Part shown: one piece after another, positions 11,462 through 21,913 of the stretch
Position numbering within the stretch: position 1 is the stretch's first letter
How the letters are laid out: every line of letters begins with the position of its first letter
DNA from: Fragilariopsis cylindrus CCMP1102
Lineage: Eukaryota; Bacillariophyta; Bacillariophyceae; Bacillariales; Bacillariaceae
DNA length: 64,000 bases
Direction of reading: 5' to 3'
Assembly: GCA_900095095.1 (NCBI GenBank)
Contig: FMBT01000384.1
Span: 62,001 to 126,000 of the forward strand
The notes under the pieces: model-generated
Database searches by the model: none
What the model was told of the DNA's origin: nothing
The model's input: only the letters and a program-made list of their open reading frames with translations
Position numbers and translations under genes: made by a program

Positions 11462-11541
11462 CAGTACCCAGAAAGTACCATGACACGTAGTTCCTCGTGC
11501 TTCGCCCTCGGCACTAGTGCATGGTACTTTCTTGGTACTGG
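11462..11541. repeat. Inverted repeat, 22-bp arms
   Basis: Left arm 11462-11483 (CCAGTACCCAGAAAGTACCA) and right arm 11520-11541 are reverse complements with one mismatch, separated by 36 bp that are themselves partly self-complementary (CACGTAGTTCCTCGTG...GCACTAGTGC). It can form a long hairpin and may be a small foldback element. Confidence 0.85.
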
Positions 11542-11813
11542 CGCGCGGCCTAAAACAGGCAAGGTATTAACATACTCGACTCGAATGCATCGACTCGTTC
11601 GACCACTAGCGTATCTCACTGTGGGGTGCATGCAAGCGCCGCGCTATAAAAACAATTCACGGCGACTCAGTACTCGATTCGAATGAATCATCGACTCGTT
11701 CGACTAATAGCGTATCTAGGACAGCAGGACCATCTTCCATTCATACAGTACGTGGATGTACAGTATCGATAAAACTTTAATTTGTACGAAATATTTAAAT
11801 TTAAATAATCGCA

Positions 11814-11830
11814 CCCCCCCCCCCCCCCCC
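11814..11830. repeat. 17-base cytosine run
   Basis: An uninterrupted C homopolymer inside otherwise AT-rich DNA. Length may be uncertain in the assembly. Confidence 0.9.
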
Positions 11831-12406
11831 TTTATTTTAAAATTGAAAAACATGTCGAAAAAAAAGGACAACAAAAATTCTAAACGATTTCAATATGCAG
11901 TATCTTACACATCCTACTTGAACTAACCATAACCTTATTTTCAGGTCATACTACGCCTAAATCGTCTTGTTTGACGCTTTGACACTTTGAAGGAGATCGC
12001 TCGTTGAGATTACAATTGGTATCCCACGAATAAAATAGTTGTCTGACATCATCCTAAAAAATAGGTGATGTCAAGAAAAGGGCCATTCTACTTTTTTCTG
12101 ATGAGAGCTTTTATTTATCGGTACGATTTTCGCCGTCAAGAAGAAGAAGAAGGAGAAGAAGAAGAACAATTCAGGAAAAGATCCAAGCCTGCACAATGAA
12201 ATCGTGAACTTCAAGTATTCTTCATTTTATAATACCAGCTACCGGTACCAACAACAACAACAATAACAATAACAAACTCCTCACTGTGCACATCACTCCA
12301 TTCCACACTTCACCGCTTCATCGAACATCGAACAACTACTGTACTGTATAGAATTATCTATTATCAGCAACACACACACACACACACACACACACGCACG
12401 CGCGCA

Positions 12407-13705
12407 ATGAGTACGAACGAAGACAAGACTTTTCGTTTCTTGGTGGCACAAGAGCACTTACAGCAAGTGCAGCTTTATATTGATAGGTCAGGTGTTGGTG
12501 ATGATTGTACTAATCTTTGTTTCATTCTCAGTAATCGTTTAAGAGCACATCACTTAGCAAAAGCAAGAACCAACAAAACGTTAGCTGCTCGGACATTCAA
12601 TAATTTTTGTGTTTCATTAAAAAGTATATTCAAATATTTACAACTTGCGTTGAAATCAGCAACACCAAAAGTAGCAGCAAAAGCAGCAGCAGCAGCAGTA
12701 GAAGTAGCAGTAGCACCATGTGAGATGGAACGAATAGTCATCCCTCCTATTGATGTATCAATGTTGATGGCTCTACCGGCATCGTTACGTATCAAGATAT
12801 TAAATTATTTCGATGAAAAGAAACAAGAAGAGCTTAGAACACTATCAGTGATTTCGAAACAATTTTACGAGGATTGTCACAACCTAGTATTGAATGGGAG
12901 TTCATTCCTTTAATTGAAATTATTTTAACAAAAGGTGGTTCAACAAGGAATTTACTTATAATCTAATGAAACATCAAACAGACTATAATAACACAAAGCT
13001 TAATACGCAAACTACACCGTATCGTTCTATGAAGGTGCATTATATGCACCAATTTGATGATTCTGATTTTTGTGAGCCTTTAGTTCAAATGGATCGGATT
13101 ACATCTTTGAATATTTCGTGGACGTCCTCAGGGCTCAAAGGGACTCCTCACCTCCGATACTATCTCTCACGGATGCTACCAAATTTATCAGAGCTTTTTG
13201 TTTCTACCGAACTAAGATTCACCAGAACTTATTTTGATAACGGTAAATTCATTCGTGAATTTACACAGAATTGTCATCGTTTAGAAAAAATTACATGCAA
13301 TAATATGAATTTTAATATGGAGAATTATGTTGGGAATCCGAATCATACGAATAATGATAATAATTTCTCTGATAGATTTATTTGGTAAATGGTATAAATA
13401 TGAAAGATGCTACTAATTTAAGAGTACTGATCATGGATAATTGCACTTTCTATGTTGGTCTGTATCGATATGACTTGATTAACTTAGATAACCATCCCAG
13501 GTACTTTCTTTTCGACAGATGCTGCAAATCTCTTGAAAGAGTATCAATTCGGAAGGCAAGAGACGAAAAAGGAAATACAATCAAACAAGAGGCACTCGTT
13601 AAATTTGTTCGTAGTGTCCCAACATTACGTTGGTTCCGAAGTGATCTACATCAAGAAAATATTGATTCACTTACAAAGGAACGACCCGATATTGAATTTT
13701 GTTGA
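12407..13705 (+). pseudogene. F-box/LRR-like protein gene, broken by frameshifts
   Basis: The reading frame starts at ATG 12407. An N-terminal helical region is followed by an F-box-like segment (LMALPASLRIKILNYF...LRTLSVISKQFYEDCHN, about residues 122-160). Homology-like content then continues in other frames: PSIEWEFIPLIEI and KGGSTRNLL in a second frame (about 12888-12960), LTYNLMKHQTDY...PNLSELFVSTELRF in a third (12950-13387), and INMKDATNLRVLIMDNCTF...LRWFRSDLHQENID in a fourth segment (13376-13705). At least three frame changes are needed. F-box proteins recruit substrates to SCF ubiquitin ligases; the C-terminal part looks like diverged leucine-rich repeats. A cryptic intron could join the first and third pieces in phase 0 (GTATTG at about 12890 to CAACAAG), but it would discard the conserved-looking PSIEWEF stretch. 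Confidence 0.75.
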
Positions 13706-15242
13706 CTACCTGAAAGAACTTATATATAATAAAACAGAGAGAGAGAGAGAGAGTAGGTACGATAATTTTAATATTTGTTCCTGTGCGTAACGTACTCCAG
13801 TACAATATATGTGGCGTGACAGTGTGCATGTGTTTGTTGTGTACTGTAGTATGTGCTGTCCCTTGTTGATCGTTCGTTTTTGTGGCGTTACTTTTCTTTC
13901 GTTTTCGTTCTTTCCCTCACAAAATATTACACCTTCCTCCCGTGTCTTTCTTTCTTTTCTACTACTTTGCACAAACGAAACACAATCTACTACAGTATTG
14001 TAATTGACTATGAATATAACGCCATCTCTACACTACGAAGAATCCAATCAATCAATTCATCTTATTTTGTCATACCTTATTTTTCGTGTGGTGATATACT
14101 AGACACCACCAACCTTAGTAATCGAGAGAAAGAACCAATCGTAAATGAAGAAATATATATGCGTGTCGTCGTGTGTGTTTACCTGTTGAAAAAGAAGTAG
14201 AAAGGGGATGGAACGGGCATTATTGTATGCAGTTATCATCAAAACCTTATCCTTTTTCTTTTAGTTAGGTTGCTAGAAAAAGTTATTATTCGTTCCTTTA
14301 TCGCCGCTCGTCATCGTTTCCCTAGCCTATCACTCCATTATTTTCATTCGTCTTGTGTGCCAACCATCCTTCTTCTGCCCTTCGCATTCTTTCAACATTA
14401 CTACTGACATGCATTAGCACAGCCACCATCCATCCATCCACACCACCCACCCACCCACCCACAAGTTGCAACAATAGTAGGAGATGCCAATACAGCATTA
14501 GAAAATTCTATGCAGCCATGAGTATAGTATACATGCCTTTGTTAATGATACTGGCTGTTGTTGATGATGTGACTGCTATGCTGCAAGATGCAAAAGCAAT
14601 TATGTTAATGTGATGATAGCATGGCACACCTAACCTATGTACTGTAATACCAGATCCCACAAAGATAAAGTTCTGATTTGTTTTTGTCTGCATGTTTGTT
14701 TGCTGGTTGTGATGTGGGTTAAGAAGTCTAGTACTAAAAGTCACTATTACACTATCACCAGCTAGCACTCTACTCACTACCAGCGCTACCATGCCAGCAC
14801 ACACACACAGCAACAGCAATAGCAACAGCTTCACCACATACATTACAGAATAATTACACCCACACACAGCTAGCTAGCTATAGAAGATGGCGGCAGGGCA
14901 TCCATTAAAAGCTGGAATTATTGCAGGAGTGAGTAAGTGCTTATGTTTGGCAGGATGCAATGCAAGAGTGTACTCATCCATACATACTGGATGGATGGAA
15001 AATACAGGATGCATGAGCAGCTATATAAAACAAAGAATAAATGCGCGACGGCTACTTATCGTCCAAGCACGGTGATGGTGCATGTTCATTATCTTCAGTC
15101 TTTATTGTTACTTGCATTTTTCTTTGATGGTTTCGGAGGATCGATCGCTTTCGGATCTCTTTATGGGACTACCTGTTACAGCCTTAGCTCATGCTGGAAT
15201 AATTCCATGCTACCTATATATATTGATCCAAAAAATAACCTA
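13706..15242. other. Gene-free region carrying the inverted copy of the 825-bp repeat
   Basis: Contains a GA dinucleotide run (13737-13753), AT-rich DNA, the second ~825-bp repeat copy (14216-15044) and about 200 bp of unique DNA before the sulfotransferase end. I see no gene. Confidence 0.7.
14216..15044 (-). repeat. ~825-bp dispersed repeat, copy 2 (inverted)
   Basis: Reverse complement of 8660-9485. The pair lies 4.7 kb apart in opposite orientation, bracketing ubiquitin-L40 and the broken F-box gene. Diagnostic shared blocks on the + strand here are CGCCGCTCGTCA, CATCCATCCATCC with CACCCACCCACC, CACAAGTTGCAACA, AGTCTAGTACTAAAAGTCAC and AATTACACCCACACACAGCT. Confidence 0.85.
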
Positions 15243-16162
15243 CTAGGGCTTCAAGAATCTCGGGAATGGCGTTTGCTCCATTAGTGGAGCTGGATCTTTT
15301 TTTAAGAGTTGGTAAAGATTCTCGTTAAATGAATCGAAAATGCTACTAAGTATTTGTTTTGTTTCGGTTGACGGTGATTTGATTTGTACTTGCTATTATT
15401 GGAGTTTGAGCGGCTCAATGCGCCAGGTATTTTACACCCGAGAAAACTTTGGATTCGTTCTTGAATCTTCGTTGGATCGTGCTTAAGTTCATCATAACTC
15501 AGTACAAGGATTTGCTTTCGTTCGAAAAGCTTGAACCAACTTCGTAAGTGTAGTTCGTATAATCCGTGCCTGGTCGATCTTCCTGGTCCTTCTAATTTTG
15601 ATAGTGCAGGTATTGATTTACTATGAACAAAATCATCAAAGGACATGATGGAGCCGTCGTCCTTAACAACTTGATTGTGCCACGCAGTCCTTTCCCGAAT
15701 GTCGAGGCAGCGGCATTCGAAGGCCAAGTGGTTATACAACGAAAGTTCCCTCGAGATAGGTTCACGTAAGATTAGAATCATTTTGACTGTATCGGCTTGT
15801 TTACCTCCTGCAGTTTCATACACTGATCGAACCCGTTCCGCAAAAGGTAATGTATCAGGAGTAGCATCCAGAGTAAAACTCCTGTCGCTTGCATTTTCCC
15901 AACGTGATGCGTAAAATTCTATGCCCTGCTCGTAGCGACTATAGTTATCAAAATAGTGAACTTCTTTGCTATAATACGATGGCTCACTTCCAAAGACTTG
16001 CGGTCTATAGAATTTACCAAAGAGCCAGTCAGCAACTGCTGATGTTCCAGCCTTTTGTGCACCGATAAGTTGCACCGTCGGCAATGGTATCGTCTTCTTC
16101 CTTGGGACTTCTTTCGCTGGAATCATGCTATTCCTCTTCATTACGGTTGTGCCAGCACACAT
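15243..16162 (-). CDS. Sulfotransferase (PAPS-dependent, Golgi glycan type), apparent late frameshift
   Basis: Starts at ATG 16160-16162 (the frame is open a little further upstream without another ATG). The 5'-phosphosulfate loop is LIGAQKAGTSAVADWLFG and the 3'-phosphate-binding motif is MILILREPISRELSLYNH, both in the usual positions of heparan-sulfate/GlcNAc-type sulfotransferases; SYYSKEVHYFD and YDELKHDP also fit. These enzymes transfer sulfate from PAPS to sugars. The frame from the start ends at 15302, but the conserved C terminus continues in the neighbouring frame from about 15385 (SIFDSFNENLYQLLKKDPAP, then LMEQTPFPRF) to a stop at 15243-15245. One single-base shift near 15378-15390 therefore separates the ends. 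No N-terminal membrane anchor is visible. It is head to head with the glycosyltransferase at 16567. Confidence 0.85.
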
Positions 16163-16566
16163 CACCACGTTTTACATTTACAGTAACAACGTCCGATAAT
16201 TCAGAATGCACAGTAAGTAGCACTGGTACGGTACGGTGCAGGAATAATATTGTATTACTGGCCAGAGTTTCGCAAGCAAATTTTCTGTCTTTTCGTTCCA
16301 CAGGAAAGCTCGATGAACTACTTTCTGATCCTGCGGTAAATCAAAGAGACAAAATTTTACTGAAATTTTTGATAGACCAATGAAAACGGCAACAAAATCT
16401 ATTGAAATTTTTTATAGACCAATGAAAACGTCGGGTCACCTTTTTTGTGAAACCAAGTTTCCTGACTAACAAACAAATATTGATGCATCAATTTCGATTC
16501 AAGCCCACATTTTTGAAAAACGTATTTGTATCTGCATTACAGCTGGAAATAGTTTGGATTAGTAAA
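16163..16566. promoter_or_regulatory. Shared bidirectional intergenic region with duplicated CCAAT units
   Basis: About 400 bp separate the divergent starts of the sulfotransferase and the fusion glycosyltransferase, so a shared promoter is likely. Two direct units of about 39 bp (16349-16388 and 16392-16430) each end in TATAGACCAATGAAAACG or GATAGACCAATGAAAACG and so each carry one CCAAT box. Their closeness in sequence suggests a recent duplication. Promoter function is inferred. Confidence 0.45.
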
Positions 16567-19445
16567 ATGAAGGCAGTACTTGAGAAAAAAACAATGGAAA
16601 CAGAAAGAATATGCATTATAAATGTCGGTCTTTTTCGTTCTGGTACAACTTTTCTCGCAGGAGGAGCTAAAGAGCTAGGTTTACGAGCCAGTGATGTCTT
16701 TCCACCTCTTTCAGATGATGATTTCAATGATTTTCTTCATCAACCAAAAAAGTTAGTGTGCGATTGGTATTCAACTAATGGATTGAAAGAGATTCTCGAC
16801 ATTATATTGAAAAATGATATCATCTGCGATGGTTGGTTCGCCCTTCTCCCATTTCTACCATCTAGTGAACTTGAAATTATAAAGCAAAAGGCGCTCGAAA
16901 ATGGAATCAAGGTCGAGTTTGTTGCCACAAGTAGAGACGTGAAATGTACCGTGACATCAGAACTACAGCATTGGGTTATTCACGATTTGGAACATAAAGC
17001 TAAGTTGACAGATAAACAACGCGTGAATCTTGAGAAAAGCATCTTTCGAAGAGCTGTTCATCACGATTCTGAAGTAAAGTATCTCGAGGAAAAAGGTATC
17101 CTAAGTCGTCTACAACTTCCGGACAGAAGCAAGTGGTCGCGCGAATTGTCGCTTATTTCGACTTTCGATGAAAAGTCTTGGTCTGAAGCTTTCCAAAAAA
17201 CAGGAATACAAAATGCGAATCCTGCCCTTCCTATTGAAGGGATTCTATTGACGTTTCGTCTCGGTGATTCCATTGAAGAATCCAAAAATAAAGTTTCCTC
17301 AATAGAGGCATTGCTCAATCAGATTGAAGAAGACAGTATTTGTCAGTATTTACTTGTACTTGGTATTGACGTAGATGAAGCAGAAAGTGATGCCTCGAAG
17401 TATCTCCAACAGAAACTGAAATCCCGACTGGAAACAAATCCACAGTTTCGAACCTTCCATGTCCTGAAGAACCAGCCATATGAGGAGGCGTTCAATATTT
17501 GCTCAGTATGGAACGAAATGGCTGTAGTTGCTTGGGAAAATAACGCAAGTTGGGTTGTTTTACTAGGAGATGATATTGAACTTCAATGCTCGTACCACTA
17601 TCGAGCATTTTATCGAAAGTTCCTAGATATTGCGAAGCATCTCAACGTTCCGCTCGGCTTTGGTTGTCCGTGGTGGAATGATGTTTCCTTTCCGCGGTTC
17701 CCAAGTTTTCCATGTGTTGGAAAAGCTCATTTCGAAATATTTGATCAGCTTATACCAAAACATCGTCAACATAATTTTGTGAACCAGGATCTTGACCCGT
17801 ATCTGCATCGCTTGTATTGTAAATTCATGGCATCACCATGCGTCTTAGAAGCAACTCTTTCCAACAAAACAGGCGGAAATATCAATTCTAGTGGAGAGCC
17901 AGCACGATACAAGTGCGTTTCTTCCGGAAATTGGAAGGATTTTGTGGAGAAAGATACAGAGCCAATCAAAAAATACTTGGAAGAGAAATCTCATGGAGAA
18001 TTGAAAGAAGCTATTCTACTCGACGTCGTAGTACCCTCCTACCGCGTCCGTTTAGATTATCTAGAGAAAATTTGTTGTCTAAAAGTACCAAATTACATGC
18101 AAACACTTTTTATCATCATCATCGATAATCCAAATGCTCTAATCAATGCAGTGATGCCTCTGATTCGACACGGTTGTCATAATGACGACCGTGAAACGAT
18201 TGATTTGAATCGTGGTGAATCAGTCCTTGAAGAGTACCTCTCATCAAAAGGAGGGAATGATATTCGGGTTCGGTGCAACAAAACAAATTTGGGAGCTTCG
18301 GCAAGTAGAAATCGTGGACTTGACGAAAGTGCTGCCAACTTTGTCTTGAATCTTGATGATGATCTGATTCCAAATACAGATCTATTGTTTCGATACGGTT
18401 GCAAACTGAGAACTATAGGAAGCGATGTATGCGGCCTCGTTGGTTTAGTCAAATTTCCTCGCGCTCAGGATCTGCATCTGAAACATGCTGCTATTCTAAT
18501 GAGTTATTTGACGTTTATGTTTGAGATCGCTGAAACATCCAATGATCTATACGGTGGTGGTCCTGCATGGGGTGTTACAGCAAACATTCTCTTCAAACGA
18601 ACACCTGTTCGATTTGATAAGGTGTACGCAAAAACAGGAGGTAAGGATTATTCATTTTCCTTTCTTTTTCTTGAGACTGTTTTTGTTTCGCTTTGCTTTC
18701 CTCTTATGTTCGCAAAAAATGGTTTTTCATCATTTTATCATACATACATTTGCCAACTAAATTTTAGGGGGTGAAGACGTAGATTTTTCTCTTCGGGTCT
18801 CCTCTGAAACAAAAGGTAGACTTGTCTCGGTACCAGAAGCAATGGTGGTTCACCCTTTTTGGCCAGGATCATGCTTTGACTTGTCCTGTCACTTTTTCGG
18901 ATGGGCTAACGGCGATAGCTCTCTTTGGACAGTTTCCGGAGTACACGTATTATTCTTTTCCAAACGCTGCCGAAACACTTCTCTTTACTATTCCGCCGTT
19001 GATTATGTCAATGGTGTTGAAGGATGGAAATATTCTAAATCTGTTGTTGTTGGTTCTGGCTATTTTCGGAGCTGATTTATTCATTGATGTCATAGATCAA
19101 AAGGGATACAAACATCGGTGTCTTCAGCTCCAAAACTACGAAAGCAACTTACTTGATCGAAGTTGTTTATTCTATTTTCTGGCGCATGTTCTAGCTAATC
19201 TATACGTCATTATGTTAGAAATGGGTCGGCTTTATGGTCATATTATTACTCAAGGAAAACCTTTCCAAGGACTTTGCAAGCGTTTTGACTGGCACGTGGA
19301 AAAACTACCCAATGCACGCCATAATTTTCGTAGGCGCGAAGCCTACAAGTTCTGTCTCTTTCTCGTGTTTCTTTTACTGTATATATATGATCGTTGGCAT
19401 TCAAAAAAAATTACCATTAACCCAGTTTGTGATTATGTGTTTTAG
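16567..19445 (+). CDS. Sulfotransferase-like / dual glycosyltransferase fusion, one intron, apparent frameshift
   Basis: Exon 1 is 16567-18640; a 127-bp GT-AG intron in phase 1 follows (18641-18767); exon 2 starts at 18768. Residues 1-200 resemble a sulfotransferase P-loop domain (INVGLFRSGTTFLAGGAKEL). Residues ~225-460 look like a nucleotide-sugar transferase domain with LGDDIEL at about 333-338. Residues ~484-720 are a family 2 glycosyltransferase: VVVPSYR, NKTNLGASASRNRGLDES, a DxD motif in LNLDDDLIP (about 595) and GGGEDVDFSLRV across the intron. The C terminus has hydrophobic helices (LNLLLLVLAIFGADLFI and LFYFLAHVLANLYVIMLEM). In exon 2 the frame reading HPFWPGSCFD...FFGWANGD stops at 19075, while the matching continuation (IALFGQFPEYTYYSFPNAAE...) lies one frame over and ends at 19443-19445; the shift is near 18905-18916. 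An upstream in-frame ATG at 16483 would add 28 residues. Confidence 0.8.
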
Positions 19446-19540
19446 TTAGTGGTTATAGGATTAGTCCTCCTTTTTAAAATAAAGTAGAAAGATAAATTAA
19501 ATGGTCTCATAACAAAATGAAGTTATAAATAATACTTTTC

Positions 19541-19855
19541 TTATTCTGTACTTTCATTTTCTAAAAATATAAAATAGTTGTTTAGGTTTAGTGCATGAAT
19601 TATGAATAAAAATTCCATTGAATCTGGACCTTGTGTGGACTGAATTAGGAATGGTCTGTAGCTCCTTAAATGCTCAATATCGAAGAATGGGAGTAAACTC
19701 AGCGGATACTTTGGGTAAAATTGAGCTAAGATGAACCGTATGGGGTGTTTTTGATGCAGTATGGCACTTTGCGATGACAGTTCGTAATTTTTCCCCTTTT
19801 TCGGAAATTCGACAACAATTAAATTAGAGGCGCCTACTAGGAGCAAAATGATCAT
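19541..19855 (-). CDS. Small hypothetical protein or gene remnant
   Basis: A 104-codon frame from ATG 19853-19855 with a hydrophobic start (MIILLLVGASNLIVVEF) and low-complexity-free content afterwards (HPIRFILAQFYPKYPLSLLP, DIEHLRSYRPFLIQSTQGPD). Composition looks coding, but I recognise no family. It converges on the fusion glycosyltransferase and could be the end piece of a lost gene. Confidence 0.4.
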   Translation of the reverse strand: MIILLLVGASNLIVVEFPKKGKNYELSSQSAILHQKHPIRFILAQFYPKYPLSLLPFFDIEHLRSYRPFLIQSTQGPDSMEFLFIIHALNLNNYFIFLENESTE

Positions 19856-20385
19856 GAATAATTGAAATACAAGCTAGTAATTGATACGGTAGTCGTCCCT
19901 ATGCCTATGGATGAGACGATGATTGATAAATGTTTCGTATCTACCATTTCAGTTGCTCAAAACATGCTTTATGATACCATTGTCATGGTCTATTTCAAAC
20001 TAAAAAACAGGACGTGTAAAAGTGATCCCTATAGAGCAGAAACATCTAGAATAGAGAGAGCTATGTAAAAGTGGGTATGGGGGAATAGCTCTTCGTATCT
20101 AGTTTACGATCTACTAGTGAAGGACACCTGTAGATGTACACCTTGCAATAATCAACTGATTTCAGGCAGAGGGTTAGCCTCGGATATTCCCATTACAATT
20201 GCTTTCGCTTGATGTTAACACTTGATACCTCGCGTTGAAAAAAATACCTGTATATTCTATGGAGAGAGCAAAATAGTCTAAACGTCGATTCCTTGATTTT
20301 TAGTAACGCCGTCTGTCCTACATCAACAATCATCCGACGAGCGAGAACACAAAAAGCGAAATCAAATAGCGGCAGTCTACAGCTA

Positions 20386-20604
20386 GAAAGATTTTTTGGA
20401 AAGACTGATTGATATCCGCCATTACCGTTTGCGCGCGGATGAGTAGTATCAGTACTGTACGTTACTAGTCGTACTTGTACAATATTACGCCGAAAGATTT
20501 TTTGGAAAGACTGATTGATATCCGCCAATACCGTTTGCATTTTTGTTGCGTGAATGAGTAGTATCAGTACTACGGCTTGTAGTCGTACTTGTACAATTTT
20601 ACGC
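20386..20604. repeat. Tandem duplication, two 106-113-bp units
   Basis: Units 20386-20491 and 20492-20604 share AAAGATTTTTTGGAAAGACT, GATTGATATCCGCCA, ACCGTTTGC, GAGTAGTATCAGTACT, AGTCGTACTTGTACAAT and ACGCCG. They lie about 170-380 bp upstream of the LURP-one start and could duplicate promoter elements. Confidence 0.9.
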
Positions 20605-20770
20605 CGTGCGTTTTTATTGATACGCCATTACTCTATTAACTGAACATTTTTCATGCTTCGTTTATTTGCGTCGAATCAATCATTCATAAAATCAAAATCT
20701 TAAACTACAAAAAGCAAATAAAATAAAATAATTTAAAAAAAAAAACTATATAATAATACGATCATACACA

Positions 20771-21463
20771 ATGGCTTTCTACTCAAATCAAAACAAAAAC
20801 CAAATTCCAGTTGCTGAAGCTATACCAGTTGAATCATCAGTTGTACAACAAATTTTGACCTATGGTACGCCAACAGATTTCCTCATTAAGAATGATTGGT
20901 TCGGAGGTGGTAATGCCGAAATTTTAAGTAATAATGAAGCAGTATTTCAGATGGTTCGAATGGGAGGATCAGTTCTTTTCAAGAACAACGAACTTGTTGT
21001 CAATAACATGTCAGGTGAACCATTATTATGTATGAAAGAACAAAGATACGGTGGAATGGGTGGAAGTGCAATGGAATTATGCCGTGTTGATCCTTCATCA
21101 CCCAATCCTGCAATGACTGCAGTTCCAATATGTAGAGTTATCCGCAAGGGTTGTAAAATGACTATGCACAACCGATACGAAGTTCAACTCTTGGGCCAGA
21201 CAGCTAGGAGTTATTCTTCCTCTATTACTTGTAAAGGAAACTGGCCCAAAAGCTTTACGTTTGAATCTAGTGGAAAAGAATTAGCAAGCGTTCAAAAACC
21301 GTGTCCCAAAAAATGGAAGTTAGACGTCTTAGCAGGAGGAGATGTTTTACTATTCATTGGAATTGCGTGTGCGATTGATCGTATGAGCCACGAATCAAGA
21401 GAACGAAAGGCAATCATTTTTGGAACTGCCGGAGCAATTGGTGCAATCAGTGGTAGTAACTAG
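20771..21463 (+). CDS. LURP-one-related (Tubby C-terminal-like) protein
   Basis: A 230-residue, intronless protein starting at ATG 20771 after an A-rich leader. It shows the LOR/DUF567 pattern: an N-terminal segment with repeated beta hairpins (GTPTDFLIKNDWFGGGNAEI, EAVFQMVRMGGSVLFKNNE, GEPLLCMKEQR), a central CRVIRKGCKMTMHNRYEV, and the buried C-terminal helix after KKWKLDVLAGGDVLLFIGIA ending near AIDRMSHE. Proteins of this fold resemble phospholipid scramblases; most are uncharacterised, and plant members are linked to pathogen response. Function here is not known. Confidence 0.85.
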   Translation: MAFYSNQNKNQIPVAEAIPVESSVVQQILTYGTPTDFLIKNDWFGGGNAEILSNNEAVFQMVRMGGSVLFKNNELVVNNMSGEPLLCMKEQRYGGMGGSAMELCRVDPSSPNPAMTAVPICRVIRKGCKMTMHNRYEVQLLGQTARSYSSSITCKGNWPKSFTFESSGKELASVQKPCPKKWKLDVLAGGDVLLFIGIACAIDRMSHESRERKAIIFGTAGAIGAISGSN

Positions 21464-21913
21464 AAGCCTAGAAGCCTAGAAGCCAAAACCAAATTAAAAT
21501 TAAAATTAAAACTTATCATCTTTTACTCTTCTATGCTATCACAACATGTTATCTCTTCTACTCTATGTCGTTCTTTTAGATACCTATAGTTGACTAATAG
21601 TAGTTGTACACACTGTTGATGCCGCATAGATCCTTTCGTTGGCGATGATGGTGGTTTCTTCGCATTCGACGCGATTCTACTATATTTAGACACAGTAAGA
21701 ATAGGATTAGTAGCAGGTTCGAAATAATAAGGAAGGAAAAAACCGTAAGAGAATTATGTTTACATTGTACAAGTACGCGAAATTTGAGTTTTGTTTTACG
21801 ATAATACTACACTACTAATTATATATACAGTATATATTCACAATTTAAGACTGATATGTATTATATATTTTCTTTGCTATTGCGAAGATTCATATCTATC
21901 CTATGCATACCAT
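21464..21913. other. Intergenic region, 3' ends of two convergent genes
   Basis: Begins with a GAAGCCTA triplicate at 21460-21483. Nothing else recognisable. Confidence 0.5.

Larger units (their letters stand above)
19446..20770. other. Intergenic region with a 106-bp tandem duplication
   Basis: Holds a doubtful small minus-strand frame (19541-19855), AT-rich DNA, and two tandem 106-bp units upstream of the LURP-one gene (20386-20604). I see no RNA gene. Confidence 0.6.

Noticed and set aside
12886-12947. ~60-bp intron in the F-box gene
   Set aside because: It would remove the conserved-looking PSIEWEFIPLIEI stretch and would not fix the later frame changes.
13853-14200. 115-codon + frame after the F-box pseudogene
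   Set aside because: Composition follows T-rich spacer DNA and there is no signature.
18905-18916. Programmed frameshift in the fusion glycosyltransferase
   Set aside because: No slippery heptamer or obvious downstream structure; an indel or assembly error is simpler.
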